From positions 1 through 64,000 of the forward strand of contig DIZW01000066.1 of the NCBI GenBank assembly GCA_002428015.1: DNA of 64,000 nt, in the 5' to 3' direction. Every line of letters begins with the position of its first letter. Position 1 is the first letter of the stretch. Below the pieces are notes generated by a model. It saw only the letters and a program-made list of their open reading frames with translations, was not told where the DNA came from and did not search any database. Positions 1 through 7,980 of this stretch are shown one piece after another. The DNA is from Oxalobacteraceae bacterium UBA6018. GTDB lineage: Bacteria > Pseudomonadota > Gammaproteobacteria > Burkholderiales > Burkholderiaceae_D. The position numbers and the translations under genes are program-made.

Positions 1-1137
1 TTCCCGGCCGACCTGTACCTGGAAGGCTCGGACCAGCATCGCGGCTGGTTCCACTCTTCGCTGCTGACGTCCTCGATGCTGAACGGCCGCCCGCCGTACA
101 AGGCGCTGCTGACGCACGGTTTCACCGTCGACGGCGAGGGCAAGAAGATGTCCAAGTCGCTCGGTAACACCCTGGCCCCGCAGAAGATCTCCGACACCCT
201 CGGCGCCGACATCCTGCGCCTGTGGGTCGCCTCGACCGACTACACGGGCGAACTGTCGATCTCCGACGAGATCTTGAAGCGCGTGACGGAAGCCTACCGG
301 CGCATCCGCAACACCCTGCGCTTCCTGCTGGCGAACACCTCCGACTTCGACCACGCCAACCATGCCGTCCCCACCGACGGCCTGCTCGAGATCGACCGCT
401 ACGCGATCGCCGCGATGGGCGCGCTGCAGGCCGACATCGCCGGCCACTACGAACGCTACGAATTCCATCCGGTTGTGGCCAAGCTGCAGAACTACTGCTC
501 GGAAGACCTGGGCGGCTTCTACCTCGACATCCTCAAGGACCGCCTCTACACCAGCGCGGTCGATTCGCCGGCGCGCCGTTCAGCCCAGACCGCGCTGTGG
601 CACATCACCCAAAGCCTGCTGCGCGTGATGGCCCCGATGCTCTCGTTCACCGCCGAGGAAGCCTGGGCCGTGTTCGCCGGCCCGCAAGCCTACGCCGCCA
701 GCGCCGAGACCATCTTCACCCAGACCTGGTGGGAGCTGCCGGCCATGCCCGACGGCGCCGCCCTGCTCGACAAGTTCGGCCAGCTGCGCGCCGTGCGCGC
801 GGTGGTGACCAAGGAGCTCGAAGAACTGCGCGCTTCCGGCGCGATCGGCTCGTCGCTGCAGGCCGAGCTGACCATCCGCGCCGCCGGTGCCAAGTACCGG
901 CTGCTGACGAGCCTGGGCGAGGACCTCAAGTTCGTGTTCATCACCTCCAGCGCCACCGTCGTCGAGGTGGCCAGCGAGGCCGAGGAAGCCATCGCCGTCA
1001 CCGCCTCGGGCGCGCCCAAGTGCGAGCGCTGCTGGCATTACCGCGCCGACGTCGGCACGCACGCGGAGCATCCCGGCCTGTGCGGGCGCTGCGTCAGCAA
1101 CCTGTATGGCGGCGGCGAGCAGCGCGCCTTCGCCTGA
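1..1137 (+). CDS. ileS: Isoleucyl-tRNA synthetase, C-terminal part (gene starts before the window)
   Basis: Charges tRNA-Ile with isoleucine in the cytoplasm. The reading frame is open from base 1, so only the last 378 residues are present. The class I signature KMSKS is visible (KKMSKSLGN, encoded near 145-171). It is followed by the anticodon-binding helical domain. The C-terminus carries the zinc-binding cysteines expected of bacterial IleRS (CERCWHY near 1021, then CGRC near 1081). The stop lies 32 bases before lspA, the usual ileS-lspA order of proteobacteria. Identification is firm; the 5' two thirds lie outside the window. Confidence 0.97.
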   Translation, partial: FPADLYLEGSDQHRGWFHSSLLTSSMLNGRPPYKALLTHGFTVDGEGKKMSKSLGNTLAPQKISDTLGADILRLWVASTDYTGELSISDEILKRVTEAYRRIRNTLRFLLANTSDFDHANHAVPTDGLLEIDRYAIAAMGALQADIAGHYERYEFHPVVAKLQNYCSEDLGGFYLDILKDRLYTSAVDSPARRSAQTALWHITQSLLRVMAPMLSFTAEEAWAVFAGPQAYAASAETIFTQTWWELPAMPDGAALLDKFGQLRAVRAVVTKELEELRASGAIGSSLQAELTIRAAGAKYRLLTSLGEDLKFVFITSSATVVEVASEAEEAIAVTASGAPKCERCWHYRADVGTHAEHPGLCGRCVSNLYGGGEQRAFA

Positions 1138-1169
1138 CGGTTTTCATCCACCCACAACAATAACAATTC

Positions 1170-1689
1170 ATGGCAACCAAAAAGAAACCGCTGTTCTCCA
1201 CCGCACCCAAGGGCGGCAACAGCCTGGCCCCCTGGCTAGGCGTCGCCTTCATCGTGGTCCTGTTCGACCAGCTCTCGAAGATCGTCGTCGACAAGCTGTT
1301 CGTGTTCGGCGAAAGCCGCCCGATCACCTCGTTCTTCAACCTGGTGCTTGGCCTATAACCGTGGCGCGGCATTCAGCTTCCTGACCCACGAAAGCGGCTG
1401 GCAGCGCTATCTGTTCACCGCCATCGCGGTGGCGGCGGTGATCTTCATCCTGTACCTGTTGCGGCGTCATTCCGGCCAGCGCCTGTTCTGCTGGGCCCTG
1501 GCGCTGATCATGGGCGGTGCCATCGGCAACGTGGTCGACCGCATCGCCTACGGCCACGTGATCGACTTCCTCGATTTCCATTTTGGATCGCTGGGCCATT
1601 TCCCCGCCTTTAACCTCGCCGACAGCGCCATCACGCTCGGCGCCGTCCTGTTCATCTTCGACGAACTGCGGCGCGTGAACCGGCACTAG
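1170..1689 (+). pseudogene. lspA: Lipoprotein signal peptidase (signal peptidase II) with an in-sequence frameshift
   Basis: LspA is the inner-membrane aspartic peptidase that removes signal peptides of prolipoproteins. The first frame (ATG 1170) gives the N-terminus and first membrane helix (DQLSKIVVDK), then runs into a stop at 1356. The rest continues in another frame from about 1351: AYNRGAAFSF, the catalytic motifs GNVVDR and FNLADS, and a C-terminal helix, ending at 1689. The family motif reads FFNLVL then AYNRGAAF, so one extra G in the run around 1350 explains the break. Removing it gives a normal protein of 172 residues. All other motifs are intact and the gene is normally essential. 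A sequencing or assembly error, or a very recent mutation, is therefore likelier than an old pseudogene. Confidence 0.9.
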
Positions 1690-1706
1690 GCCCCAAGGAG
1701 CCGCAC

Positions 1707-2933
1707 ATGACGATGGATTTGAAGGATAAGAAGATCGTCCTCGGCCTGTCCGGCGGGGTGGCCTGCTACAAGGCCGCGGAACTGTGCCGCGCCCTCACGC
1801 GCGAGGGCGCCAGCGTGCAGGTGGTGATGACCGAGGCAGCCACCCACTTCATCACGGCCGTCACCATGCAGGCGCTCTCGGGCAACCCGGTCCACACCGA
1901 CCAGTGGGACACTCGCATCGCCAACAACATGGCCCACATCGACCTCACCCGCGGCGCCGACGCCATCCTGGTCGCGCCCTGCTCGGCCGATTTCATGCGC
2001 AAGCTGGCCCACGGCGCCTGCGACGACCTGCTCTCGACCCTGTGCCTAGCGCGTCCGCGCGCCGTGCCGCTGCTGGTGGCGCCGGCCATGAACGTGGAGA
2101 TGTGGCAGAACCCCGCCACCCAGCGCAACCTGGCGCAGCTGCGCGCCGACGGCGTCGCCATCTTCGGCCCGGCCGCCGGCGAACAGGCCTGCGGCGAAGT
2201 GGGCCTGGGCCGCATGCTCGAGCCGCTCGACCTGCTCGAGGAGCTGATCGCCGCCTTCCAGCCCAAGCTGCTGGCCGGGCGCCGTGTGCTGATCACCGCC
2301 GGCCCCACCTTCGAGGCGATCGACCCGGTACGCGGCATCACCAATCTATCCTCGGGCAAGATGGGCTACGCGATCGCCCGCGCCGCGCGCGAGGCCGGCG
2401 CCGACGTCACCCTGGTGTCCGGCCCCACCGCCCTGCCCACCCCGCACGGCGTGCGCCGCACCGACGTCCAGAGCGCCCAGCAGATGCACGACGCCGTCAT
2501 GGCGGCCGTCGGCGGCCAGCACGTCTTCATCGGCGTGGCCGCGGTGGCCGACTGGCGCGTGGTCAACGCCAGCGACCAGAAAATGAAGAAGCAGGAGGAC
2601 GGCGCCGCCCCGGTCCTGCAATTCGAACAGAACGCCGACATCCTCGCCTGCGTCGCCGCCACCACCTCGCTCTCGGGCTGGCCCTACTGCGTGGGCTTCG
2701 CCGCCGAGACGGAGAACCTGGTCGAATACGGCGCCATCAAGCGCGAGAAAAAAGGCATTCCTCTGTTGGTGGGCAATATCGGCCACCACACTTTCGGGCA
2801 GGATGACAATACCGTGATCCTGTTCGACGAAACCGGCCACACCGTACTGCCGCGCGCGGACAAGCTCACCCTCGCGCGCCAGCTCATCTCCGAAATCGCC
2901 AAGCGCCTCGAACAGCGCTCACTGCTCAAATAA
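1707..2933 (+). CDS. coaBC: Bifunctional phosphopantothenoylcysteine decarboxylase / phosphopantothenate-cysteine ligase
   Basis: Carries out two consecutive steps of coenzyme A synthesis: CTP-dependent ligation of cysteine to 4'-phosphopantothenate, then FMN-dependent decarboxylation. The 408-residue length is normal for the fused enzyme. The N-terminal flavoprotein (CoaC) half shows LGLSGGVACYKA, the catalytic histidine in NNMAHIDL (about His77), PAMN and the substrate-clamp cysteine in ACGEVGLGRM. The CoaB half begins around residue 190 with VLITAGPTFEAIDPVR and contains ITNLSSGKMGYA. It starts 17 bases after lspA and is followed 13 bases later by dut, a classic betaproteobacterial operon order. 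Confidence 0.96.
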   Translation: MTMDLKDKKIVLGLSGGVACYKAAELCRALTREGASVQVVMTEAATHFITAVTMQALSGNPVHTDQWDTRIANNMAHIDLTRGADAILVAPCSADFMRKLAHGACDDLLSTLCLARPRAVPLLVAPAMNVEMWQNPATQRNLAQLRADGVAIFGPAAGEQACGEVGLGRMLEPLDLLEELIAAFQPKLLAGRRVLITAGPTFEAIDPVRGITNLSSGKMGYAIARAAREAGADVTLVSGPTALPTPHGVRRTDVQSAQQMHDAVMAAVGGQHVFIGVAAVADWRVVNASDQKMKKQEDGAAPVLQFEQNADILACVAATTSLSGWPYCVGFAAETENLVEYGAIKREKKGIPLLVGNIGHHTFGQDDNTVILFDETGHTVLPRADKLTLARQLISEIAKRLEQRSLLK

Positions 2934-2946
2934 GAAACCGCGCCAC

Positions 2947-3396
2947 ATGAAAACCATCGACATCAAGATCCTCGACCCGCGCATGAAGGAACAGCTGCCG
3001 CATTACGCCACGCCAGGCAGCGCGGGCCTCGACCTGCGCGCCTGCATCGACGCGCCGCTGACCATCGAAGCCGGCGCCACGGTGCTCATTCCGACCGGCC
3101 TGGCGATCCACCTGGCCGACCCGGGCTACGCCGCCATGATCCTGCCGCGCAGCGGCATGGGTCACAAGAACGGCATCGTTCTGGGGAATCTGGTAGGCTT
3201 GATCGACTCCGATTATCAGGGACAGCTGATGGTCTCGACCTGGAACCGCGGCCACAGCGCCTTCACCCTGCAGCCGATGGAACGCCTGGCCCAGCTGATC
3301 GTAGTACCTGTCCTGCAGGTCGGATTCAAGGTCGTCGATGAATTCGACGGCAGCGAACGCGGTGCCAACGGATTCGGAAGCACCGGCAAACAATAA
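2947..3396 (+). CDS. dut: Deoxyuridine 5'-triphosphate nucleotidohydrolase (dUTPase)
   Basis: Hydrolyses dUTP to dUMP and pyrophosphate, which keeps uracil out of DNA and supplies thymidylate synthesis. The 149-residue protein shows the five ordered motifs of trimeric dUTPases: PGSAGLDLRA, PRSGMGHKNG, the GLIDSDYQG loop with the catalytic aspartate, ERLAQL, and the C-terminal arm ERGANGFGSTG that closes over the active site. It lies 13 bases after coaBC. The next gene begins 19 bases downstream with its own ribosome-binding site, so all may be co-transcribed. Confidence 0.97.
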   Translation: MKTIDIKILDPRMKEQLPHYATPGSAGLDLRACIDAPLTIEAGATVLIPTGLAIHLADPGYAAMILPRSGMGHKNGIVLGNLVGLIDSDYQGQLMVSTWNRGHSAFTLQPMERLAQLIVVPVLQVGFKVVDEFDGSERGANGFGSTGKQ

Positions 3397-3415
3397 AAAC
3401 ACCTTGGAGAAGTCT

Positions 3416-4507
3416 ATGACCCGCATCATTGGTCTGCACCCGGCTGTGCCGGCAATCGCCATGGCGCTGCTGCTCTCTGCCTGCGGCACCACTGGCCCGA
3501 TCCGTTCCGCGTCCGTCCCCGCGGCCGCGCAGGAGCAGCCGGAGCCCGAGCCGGCGCCCGCCCTGAGTCCGCGCATGGCGGCCGCCGCCGACACCCTCAC
3601 CAAGATGGCCGCGCTGCAGGACCGCCTGTACCGCGTGGCCGCGCCCCTGTTGATCAACAACGCCGAGCTATGCAAATCACATGCGCGCAACCTGCTCGGC
3701 TTCACCGCCAAGAACCGCTACTCGTATCCCGGTGAATTCAACGAGGCCGCGCAGGCGGCGATGGGCATGGGCGACCGTCTGCAGGTGACCGGCGTGCTGG
3801 CCGGCAGCGGCGCCGCGCGCGCCGGGCTGCGCCGCGGCGACGGCCTGATCGCCGCCGGCGGCAAGCCCCTGCCGGTCGGCTCCAACGCCTCCACCCTGGC
3901 CGGCGCGGTGTTCGGTCCGCTGGTGAACTCCCATGCCAACATCGACATGAAGGTCGAGCGCGACGACAAGGTCCACCTGCTCACCGTGCCGGTCACGCGC
4001 GCCTGCGGCTTCGGCGTCGAACTGGGCAACGCCGACAACGTCAACGCCTACGCCGACGGCCAGCGCGTGATGATCACCCGCGGCATGATCAACTTCACCC
4101 AGAACGACGACGAGCTGGCCTACCTGATGGCCAATGGGATCGCCCACAACGTGCTCGGCCACGCCGCCACCCAGCGCAACGCCAACACCATCGGCAGCAT
4201 CATCGACAACCTGATGGGCATGCACCCGGACACCTCGATGCTGATCGGTAGCGGCGGTATCCGCGCCATGCCGCAGGAGCTCGACGCCGCCGCCGACACC
4301 CTCAGCCTGTATATGCTGGCGCGCGCCGGCTACAACATCGACGGCGCCAACGCGTTCTGGAAGCGCCTGGCCGCGGCCCATCCGGCCACGGTCCTGAACG
4401 GCTACGTGGCCAACCACCCGGGCACCGCCCACCGCCTGGCCGCGATCGACAAGACCGTCGCTGAAATCAAGGCCAAGCAAGCCGCCAGGAAGCCGCTGAC
4501 CCCATAA
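3416..4507 (+). CDS. PDZ/M48-type peptidase-like lipoprotein with a degenerate zinc site
   Basis: A 363-residue lipoprotein. A signal peptide ends in the lipobox LLSAC, with Cys23 as the lipidation site. A PDZ-like segment follows at about residues 110-190 (VTGVLAGSGAARAGLRRGDGL). The C-terminal half resembles M48 metallopeptidases around DDELAYLMANGIAHNVLGHA and LSLYMLARAGYNID. The start at 3416 is chosen for the ribosome-binding site TTGGAGA and the signal peptide; the frame is open further upstream inside dut. The HExxH zinc motif is changed: the family's HE-x-x-H aligns with Asn240-Gly-Ile-Ala-His244. The downstream ExxAD glutamate aligns with Asp290. The protein is therefore probably not a working zinc peptidase. 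The M48 relationship is inferred by eye. Confidence 0.75.
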   Translation: MTRIIGLHPAVPAIAMALLLSACGTTGPIRSASVPAAAQEQPEPEPAPALSPRMAAAADTLTKMAALQDRLYRVAAPLLINNAELCKSHARNLLGFTAKNRYSYPGEFNEAAQAAMGMGDRLQVTGVLAGSGAARAGLRRGDGLIAAGGKPLPVGSNASTLAGAVFGPLVNSHANIDMKVERDDKVHLLTVPVTRACGFGVELGNADNVNAYADGQRVMITRGMINFTQNDDELAYLMANGIAHNVLGHAATQRNANTIGSIIDNLMGMHPDTSMLIGSGGIRAMPQELDAAADTLSLYMLARAGYNIDGANAFWKRLAAAHPATVLNGYVANHPGTAHRLAAIDKTVAEIKAKQAARKPLTP

Positions 4508-4591
4508 GGGCGCAGCGCCGCTCCGCATGCGCGGCGCGGCGCGGGCGGCGGCGCCAATGGGAACCGCGCGGCTGGCGCCGCGCGAGCGCGC

Positions 4592-4726
4592 CTAGCTGGG
4601 GAAGTTCGGGAAGTACACCGACATCACCCACGTCAGCAGCACGCAAAACACCACCGCCGCCAGCAGCACCAACAGCAGGCGTCCAAACTTCGGCGAACCA
4701 TCGCCATTTTTTGTATCATTGTCCAT
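4592..4726 (-). CDS. Predicted 44-residue single-pass membrane protein
   Basis: A short reading frame running opposite to xdhC. It has a polar N-terminus (MDNDTKNGDGSPKFGR), then a continuous hydrophobic stretch of about 20 residues (LLLVLLAAVVFCVLLTWVM), then a short aromatic tail (VYFPNFPS). The charged-then-hydrophobic layout with a clear stop is typical of small inner-membrane proteins. Its start faces that of xdhC with 21 bases between them, so the two would share a divergent promoter region. Only a weak ribosome-binding site (TGGATGA) is visible. No function is proposed; conservation in relatives would decide whether it is real. Confidence 0.5.
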   Translation of the reverse strand: MDNDTKNGDGSPKFGRLLLVLLAAVVFCVLLTWVMSVYFPNFPS

Positions 4727-4747
4727 TCATCCAGTATATGCGATCCC

Positions 4748-5737
4748 ATGGACAGTATCGACCTTGAAGTGCTCAAGACGGCCGCCGCCTGGATCGACGC
4801 CGGACGCCGCTGCGAGCTCGTCACCGTCGTTAAGACCTGGGGTTCCAGCCCGCGCCCGATCGGCGCCACCCTCGCCATCTGCGACGACGGCCGCGTGGTC
4901 GGCTCGGTCTCGGGCGGCTGCATCGAGGACGACCTGATCGCCCGCGTGCGCGCCCACGGTGTCACCCGCCGCGTGCCCGAACTGGTCAGCTACGGTATCA
5001 GCGCCGACGAGGCCCACCGCTTCGGGCTGCCCTGCGGCGGCACCATCGAACTGGCCATCGAACCGCTCACACCGCACAGCCGCGTCCAGGAACTGCTGGC
5101 GCGCCTGGAACGCCATGAGCTGCTGGCGCGCCGCCTCGATCTCGACAGCGGCGCGGTCAAGCTGGAAGCGGCCGCGCCGGGCGCCGTGCAGCACCTCGCC
5201 GGCCAGGTGCTCACCACCATCCACGGCCCGCGCTGGCGCCTGTTCATCATCGGCGCCGGCCAGCTGTCGCGCTTTCTCGCGCAGATCGCCTGCGCCATGG
5301 ATTACCACGTCACCGTGTGCGACCCGCGCGAGGAATATCGCGCCGGCTGGCAGTTGCCCGGGGTGAGCCTGGTGCACATGATGCCCGACGACCTGGTGCT
5401 CGAAGCGCGGCTCGACCACCGCAGCGCCGTGGTCGCGCTGACCCACGACCCCAAGCTCGACGACCTGGCCCTGATGGAGGCGCTCAAGTCCGACGCCTTC
5501 TACGTCGGCGCGATCGGCTCGCGCATGAACAACGCCAAGCGGCGCGAGCGCCTCAAGCTGTTCGACCTGGACGACGCCCAGCTGGCACGCCTTCACGGGC
5601 CCATCGGCCTTTACATCGGCAGCAAGACGCCGGCCGAAATCGCCATCTCCATCCTGGCCGAGCTCACCGCTGTCAAGAATGGCGTGCCGGCCGCGCTGCA
5701 GGTGCGCCACGCCGCCGCGCTGGACGGCGCCGCCTGA
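4748..5737 (+). CDS. XdhC/CoxI family protein (molybdoenzyme maturation)
   Basis: Proteins of this family bind and sulfurate molybdenum cofactor before its insertion into xanthine dehydrogenase-type hydroxylases. The 329-residue protein has the N-terminal XdhC/CoxI domain (TWGSSPRPIGATLAI, VSGGCIEDDL) and a C-terminal Rossmann-like domain (LFIIGAGQLSRFLAQIA, near residues 160-176), followed by the conserved YVGAIGSR and GLYIGSKTPAEIAISI. No molybdenum hydroxylase subunit genes are nearby, so its client is unknown. It ends 8 bases before the glycosylase gene and is probably co-transcribed with it. Confidence 0.88.
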   Translation: MDSIDLEVLKTAAAWIDAGRRCELVTVVKTWGSSPRPIGATLAICDDGRVVGSVSGGCIEDDLIARVRAHGVTRRVPELVSYGISADEAHRFGLPCGGTIELAIEPLTPHSRVQELLARLERHELLARRLDLDSGAVKLEAAAPGAVQHLAGQVLTTIHGPRWRLFIIGAGQLSRFLAQIACAMDYHVTVCDPREEYRAGWQLPGVSLVHMMPDDLVLEARLDHRSAVVALTHDPKLDDLALMEALKSDAFYVGAIGSRMNNAKRRERLKLFDLDDAQLARLHGPIGLYIGSKTPAEIAISILAELTAVKNGVPAALQVRHAAALDGAA

Positions 5738-5745
5738 GCCGCCCC

Positions 5746-6630
5746 GTGCACATCGAACTGCCCCTGCCACCCGGCTACCGCGCCGACGACGTGCTCGCGT
5801 TTCACGGCCGCGACCCCGAAGGCGTGGCCGAGCAGGTCGCCCCGGACCGCATCCACAAGGCCGTCCTGCTCGACGGCGTGGCAGTGCTGCTGACGGTCGT
5901 CCTGGCACCCGGCGTGGCCGCCTGCGATGTGCACGCCGACGGCGCCATGACGGCATCGATCCAGGCCCAGGCGCGCGCAGCCCTGGCCGGTATGCTGGGC
6001 CTGCTCATCGACCCGCAACCGTTTCTGCACGCGGTCGCCGGTGACCCGCTGCTGGGCCCCGTCGCGCGGCGCCAAAGCGGCCTGCGCGTGATCCAGTCGG
6101 CCAGCGTGTTCGAAGCGCTTACCTGGGCCATCATCGGCCAGCAGATCAACCTGCCGTTCGCCATCGCGCTGCGCCGCAGCTTCATCCTGCAGGCCGGGCG
6201 CCGCCACAGCGGCGGCCTGTGGTGCTACCCGGACCCCGCCGCCGCCGCGCGCATCGGCGCCGACGCGCTCACCACGCGCAAATTCTCGCGCGCCAAGGCC
6301 GATACCCTGCTGCGCCTGGCCGCGCTGGTCGATGGCGGCACGCTGGTCCTCGACCGCGACGACGATATCGCGCGCACCAGCGCCGCCCTGCTGGCGATCA
6401 AAGGCATCGGGCCGTGGACCGTCAACTACGCGCTGCTGCGCGGCTACGGCTACCCCGATTGTTCGCTGCATGGCGACGTGGCCATCCGCACCGCCTTCCA
6501 GCGCCTGCTCGGCAAGGACACCAAGCCCGACATCGCGCGCACCGAGGCGCTGCTGGCGGCTTACCGCCCGCACCGCACCATGGCATGCGCCCACCTGTGG
6601 GCCAGCCTGTCCGCCCCGCTGCACGAATAG
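5746..6630 (+). CDS. AlkA-type DNA-3-methyladenine glycosylase II (HhH-GPD superfamily)
   Basis: Base-excision repair enzyme expected to remove alkylated purines from DNA. The 294-residue protein has the AlkA-like N-terminal domain (starting HIELPLPPGY), the helix ALTWAIIGQQIN, and the helix-hairpin-helix LLAIKGIGPWTVNYALLRGYG. The catalytic aspartate follows in LHGDVAIR (Asp244), equivalent to Asp238 of E. coli AlkA. The GTG at 5746 is chosen as start: it sits 8 bases after xdhC and the N-terminal domain begins there. The open frame extends further left inside xdhC, but that part is a shadow. A 19-bp tandem repeat begins directly after the stop codon. Confidence 0.88.
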   Translation: MHIELPLPPGYRADDVLAFHGRDPEGVAEQVAPDRIHKAVLLDGVAVLLTVVLAPGVAACDVHADGAMTASIQAQARAALAGMLGLLIDPQPFLHAVAGDPLLGPVARRQSGLRVIQSASVFEALTWAIIGQQINLPFAIALRRSFILQAGRRHSGGLWCYPDPAAAARIGADALTTRKFSRAKADTLLRLAALVDGGTLVLDRDDDIARTSAALLAIKGIGPWTVNYALLRGYGYPDCSLHGDVAIRTAFQRLLGKDTKPDIARTEALLAAYRPHRTMACAHLWASLSAPLHE

Positions 6631-6706
6631 ACGCTTGCCCTGCACACGAATGCTTGCCCCAACAATGAACGCTTGACCCTAAAACGAACGCTTGACCCTC
6701 ACGTCG
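6631..6706. repeat. Four tandem copies of a 19-bp repeat upstream of the MerR-type regulator
   Basis: Four head-to-tail 19-bp units lie at 6631-6649, 6650-6668, 6669-6687 and 6688-6706. The core is ACGCTTG(A/C)CCCT, usually ending ACGA. The last two units contain TTGACC, a good -35 hexamer. The final unit runs into CCTCACG-TCG-CGTCAGG, an imperfect inverted repeat at 6697-6713. The block fills most of the 125 bases between the glycosylase stop and the regulator start. It could be an operator array or promoter for the regulator; no good -10 box was found at MerR-type spacing. Confidence 0.7.
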
Positions 6707-6755
6707 CGTCAGGCCTGAAGCTGGCGGCACGCATGAAGAACAAGGAGCACGAACG

Positions 6756-7787
6756 ATGACGTTGAAAATAGGCGAGCTGGCCCGCCGCACTGGAGTGACG
6801 GTACGCGCGCTGCATCACTACGACAGCATCGGGCTGCTCCAGCCTTCGGCGCGTTCCGACGCCGGCTACCGGCTGTATGACCGTCACGACATCGCGCGCC
6901 TGCACCAGATCCAGGCCCTGCGTCGCTTCGGCATGCCGCTGGCCGATATCGGCACCTTCCTCGCGAGTCCGGACGCGCGCCTGGCGGACATCGTCGACCG
7001 GCAGATCGACGCGCTGACGCGCCAGATCGCCGAGGCCGACCTGCTGCGCGGCCAGCTGGCGCAATTACGCGCCCAGCTGGCCGAAGGCGACGCGCCCGAT
7101 CTCGCTTCCTGGCTAACGACACTGGAGCAGATGACCATGTACGACAAATATTTTTCGAAGCAGGAGCGCGAGCGGCTACCGTTCGCCAACCAGGACGACG
7201 CCGGCCAGGCCGAGTGGCGTGCCATGGTGGCGCGCGCGAAGGCCATGATCGCGGCCGGCACGCCGCCGTCGGCACTGGAGGCCCGTCAATTGGGCCAGCA
7301 ATGGATGATCGCCGTCGAACGCGACACCGGCGGCGACCCGGATTTCATGGTGCGCATGATCGCCATGCAGGCGCACGAACCGGAACTGCGCGCGCACAAC
7401 CGCATCACGCCCGAGGTCGAGGCCTTCGTGCTCGAAGCGTTCACGCTGTCGCGCCTGGCGCTGTTCGAAGCCTACCTCTCGCCCGAGGAGTTCGCGTTCA
7501 TGAACGCCAACTACCGCAAGCGCTCGCACGAGTGGCCGGGGCTGATCGCGCGGGTGCGCAAGGTCTTCGAGGCCGGCGTGGCGCCCGGCGCGCCGCCGAT
7601 GCAGGCGCTGGCGCGCGAATGGATCGCGCTGACGCGGTCCTACGCCGGCGACGACCCGGCCACCCACGCCAAGCTGCGCCTGGCCTACGAGAACGAGCCG
7701 ATGCTCATGATCGGCAGCTGGATCACGGACGAGATGAAGGGATATATCGGGCAGGCGATGGCGGTGGCGCACGGCCGGCCCGCCTGA
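6756..7787 (+). CDS. MerR-family regulator with TipAS-like ligand-binding domains
   Basis: A 343-residue transcriptional regulator. Residues 1-70 form a MerR winged helix-turn-helix (KIGELARRTGVTVRALHHYD, then GYRLYDRHDIARL), followed by a dimerisation helix to about residue 120. The rest resembles the TipAS antibiotic-sensing domain. One segment begins YDKYFSKQERERL and runs to about residue 220. A second, similar segment begins AYLSPEEFAFMNANYRKR and runs to about 335, suggesting a duplicated or extended sensor. TipA-class proteins bind bulky antibiotics and activate their own and efflux genes. The start has a good ribosome-binding site (AAGGAG). The upstream 19-bp repeats are candidate binding sites. 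The ligand is unknown. Confidence 0.85.
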   Translation: MTLKIGELARRTGVTVRALHHYDSIGLLQPSARSDAGYRLYDRHDIARLHQIQALRRFGMPLADIGTFLASPDARLADIVDRQIDALTRQIAEADLLRGQLAQLRAQLAEGDAPDLASWLTTLEQMTMYDKYFSKQERERLPFANQDDAGQAEWRAMVARAKAMIAAGTPPSALEARQLGQQWMIAVERDTGGDPDFMVRMIAMQAHEPELRAHNRITPEVEAFVLEAFTLSRLALFEAYLSPEEFAFMNANYRKRSHEWPGLIARVRKVFEAGVAPGAPPMQALAREWIALTRSYAGDDPATHAKLRLAYENEPMLMIGSWITDEMKGYIGQAMAVAHGRPA

Positions 7788-7823
7788 CAAGGCGTCGGAC
7801 CGGCGCCGGCGCCCAATAACTGA

Positions 7824-7857
7824 AAAGCCGTTGACCCTTTGCAGGATCAACGGCTTT
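7824..7857. terminator. Bidirectional terminator between the MerR gene and tRNA-fMet
   Basis: A perfect 11-bp inverted repeat: AAAGCCGTTGA at 7824-7834 and TCAACGGCTTT at 7847-7857, with a 12-base loop. On the minus strand it lies just after the tRNA and is followed by TTTTCAG. On the plus strand it follows the regulator gene by 36 bases. Confidence 0.85.
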
Positions 7858-7862
7858 GAATC

Positions 7863-7939
7863 TGGTTGCGGGGACAGGATTTGAACCTGTGACCTTCGGG
7901 TTATGAGCCCGACGAGCTGCCAGACTGCTCCACCCCGCG
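7863..7939 (-). tRNA. Initiator tRNA-Met (anticodon CAT)
   Basis: A 77-base cloverleaf read on the minus strand, starting CGCGGGGTGGAGCAG and ending with encoded CCA. The anticodon loop is CTCATAA. The first base C facing A at position 72 is the unpaired acceptor end typical of the formyl-methionine initiator tRNA, and the anticodon stem carries the three G:C pairs (GGG/CCC) that direct it to the ribosomal P site. It is followed by a strong terminator and preceded by a near-consensus promoter. Confidence 0.96.
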
Positions 7940-7951
7940 TCTGATGCAATC

Positions 7952-7980
7952 ATTATACGGCGCTTTCCTGATTTAGGCAA
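7952..7980 (-). promoter_or_regulatory. Sigma-70 promoter of the initiator tRNA gene
   Basis: On the minus strand, TTGCCT (7975-7980) and a perfect TATAAT (7952-7957) are separated by exactly 17 bases. The expected start of transcription falls a few bases before the tRNA. Confidence 0.8.
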
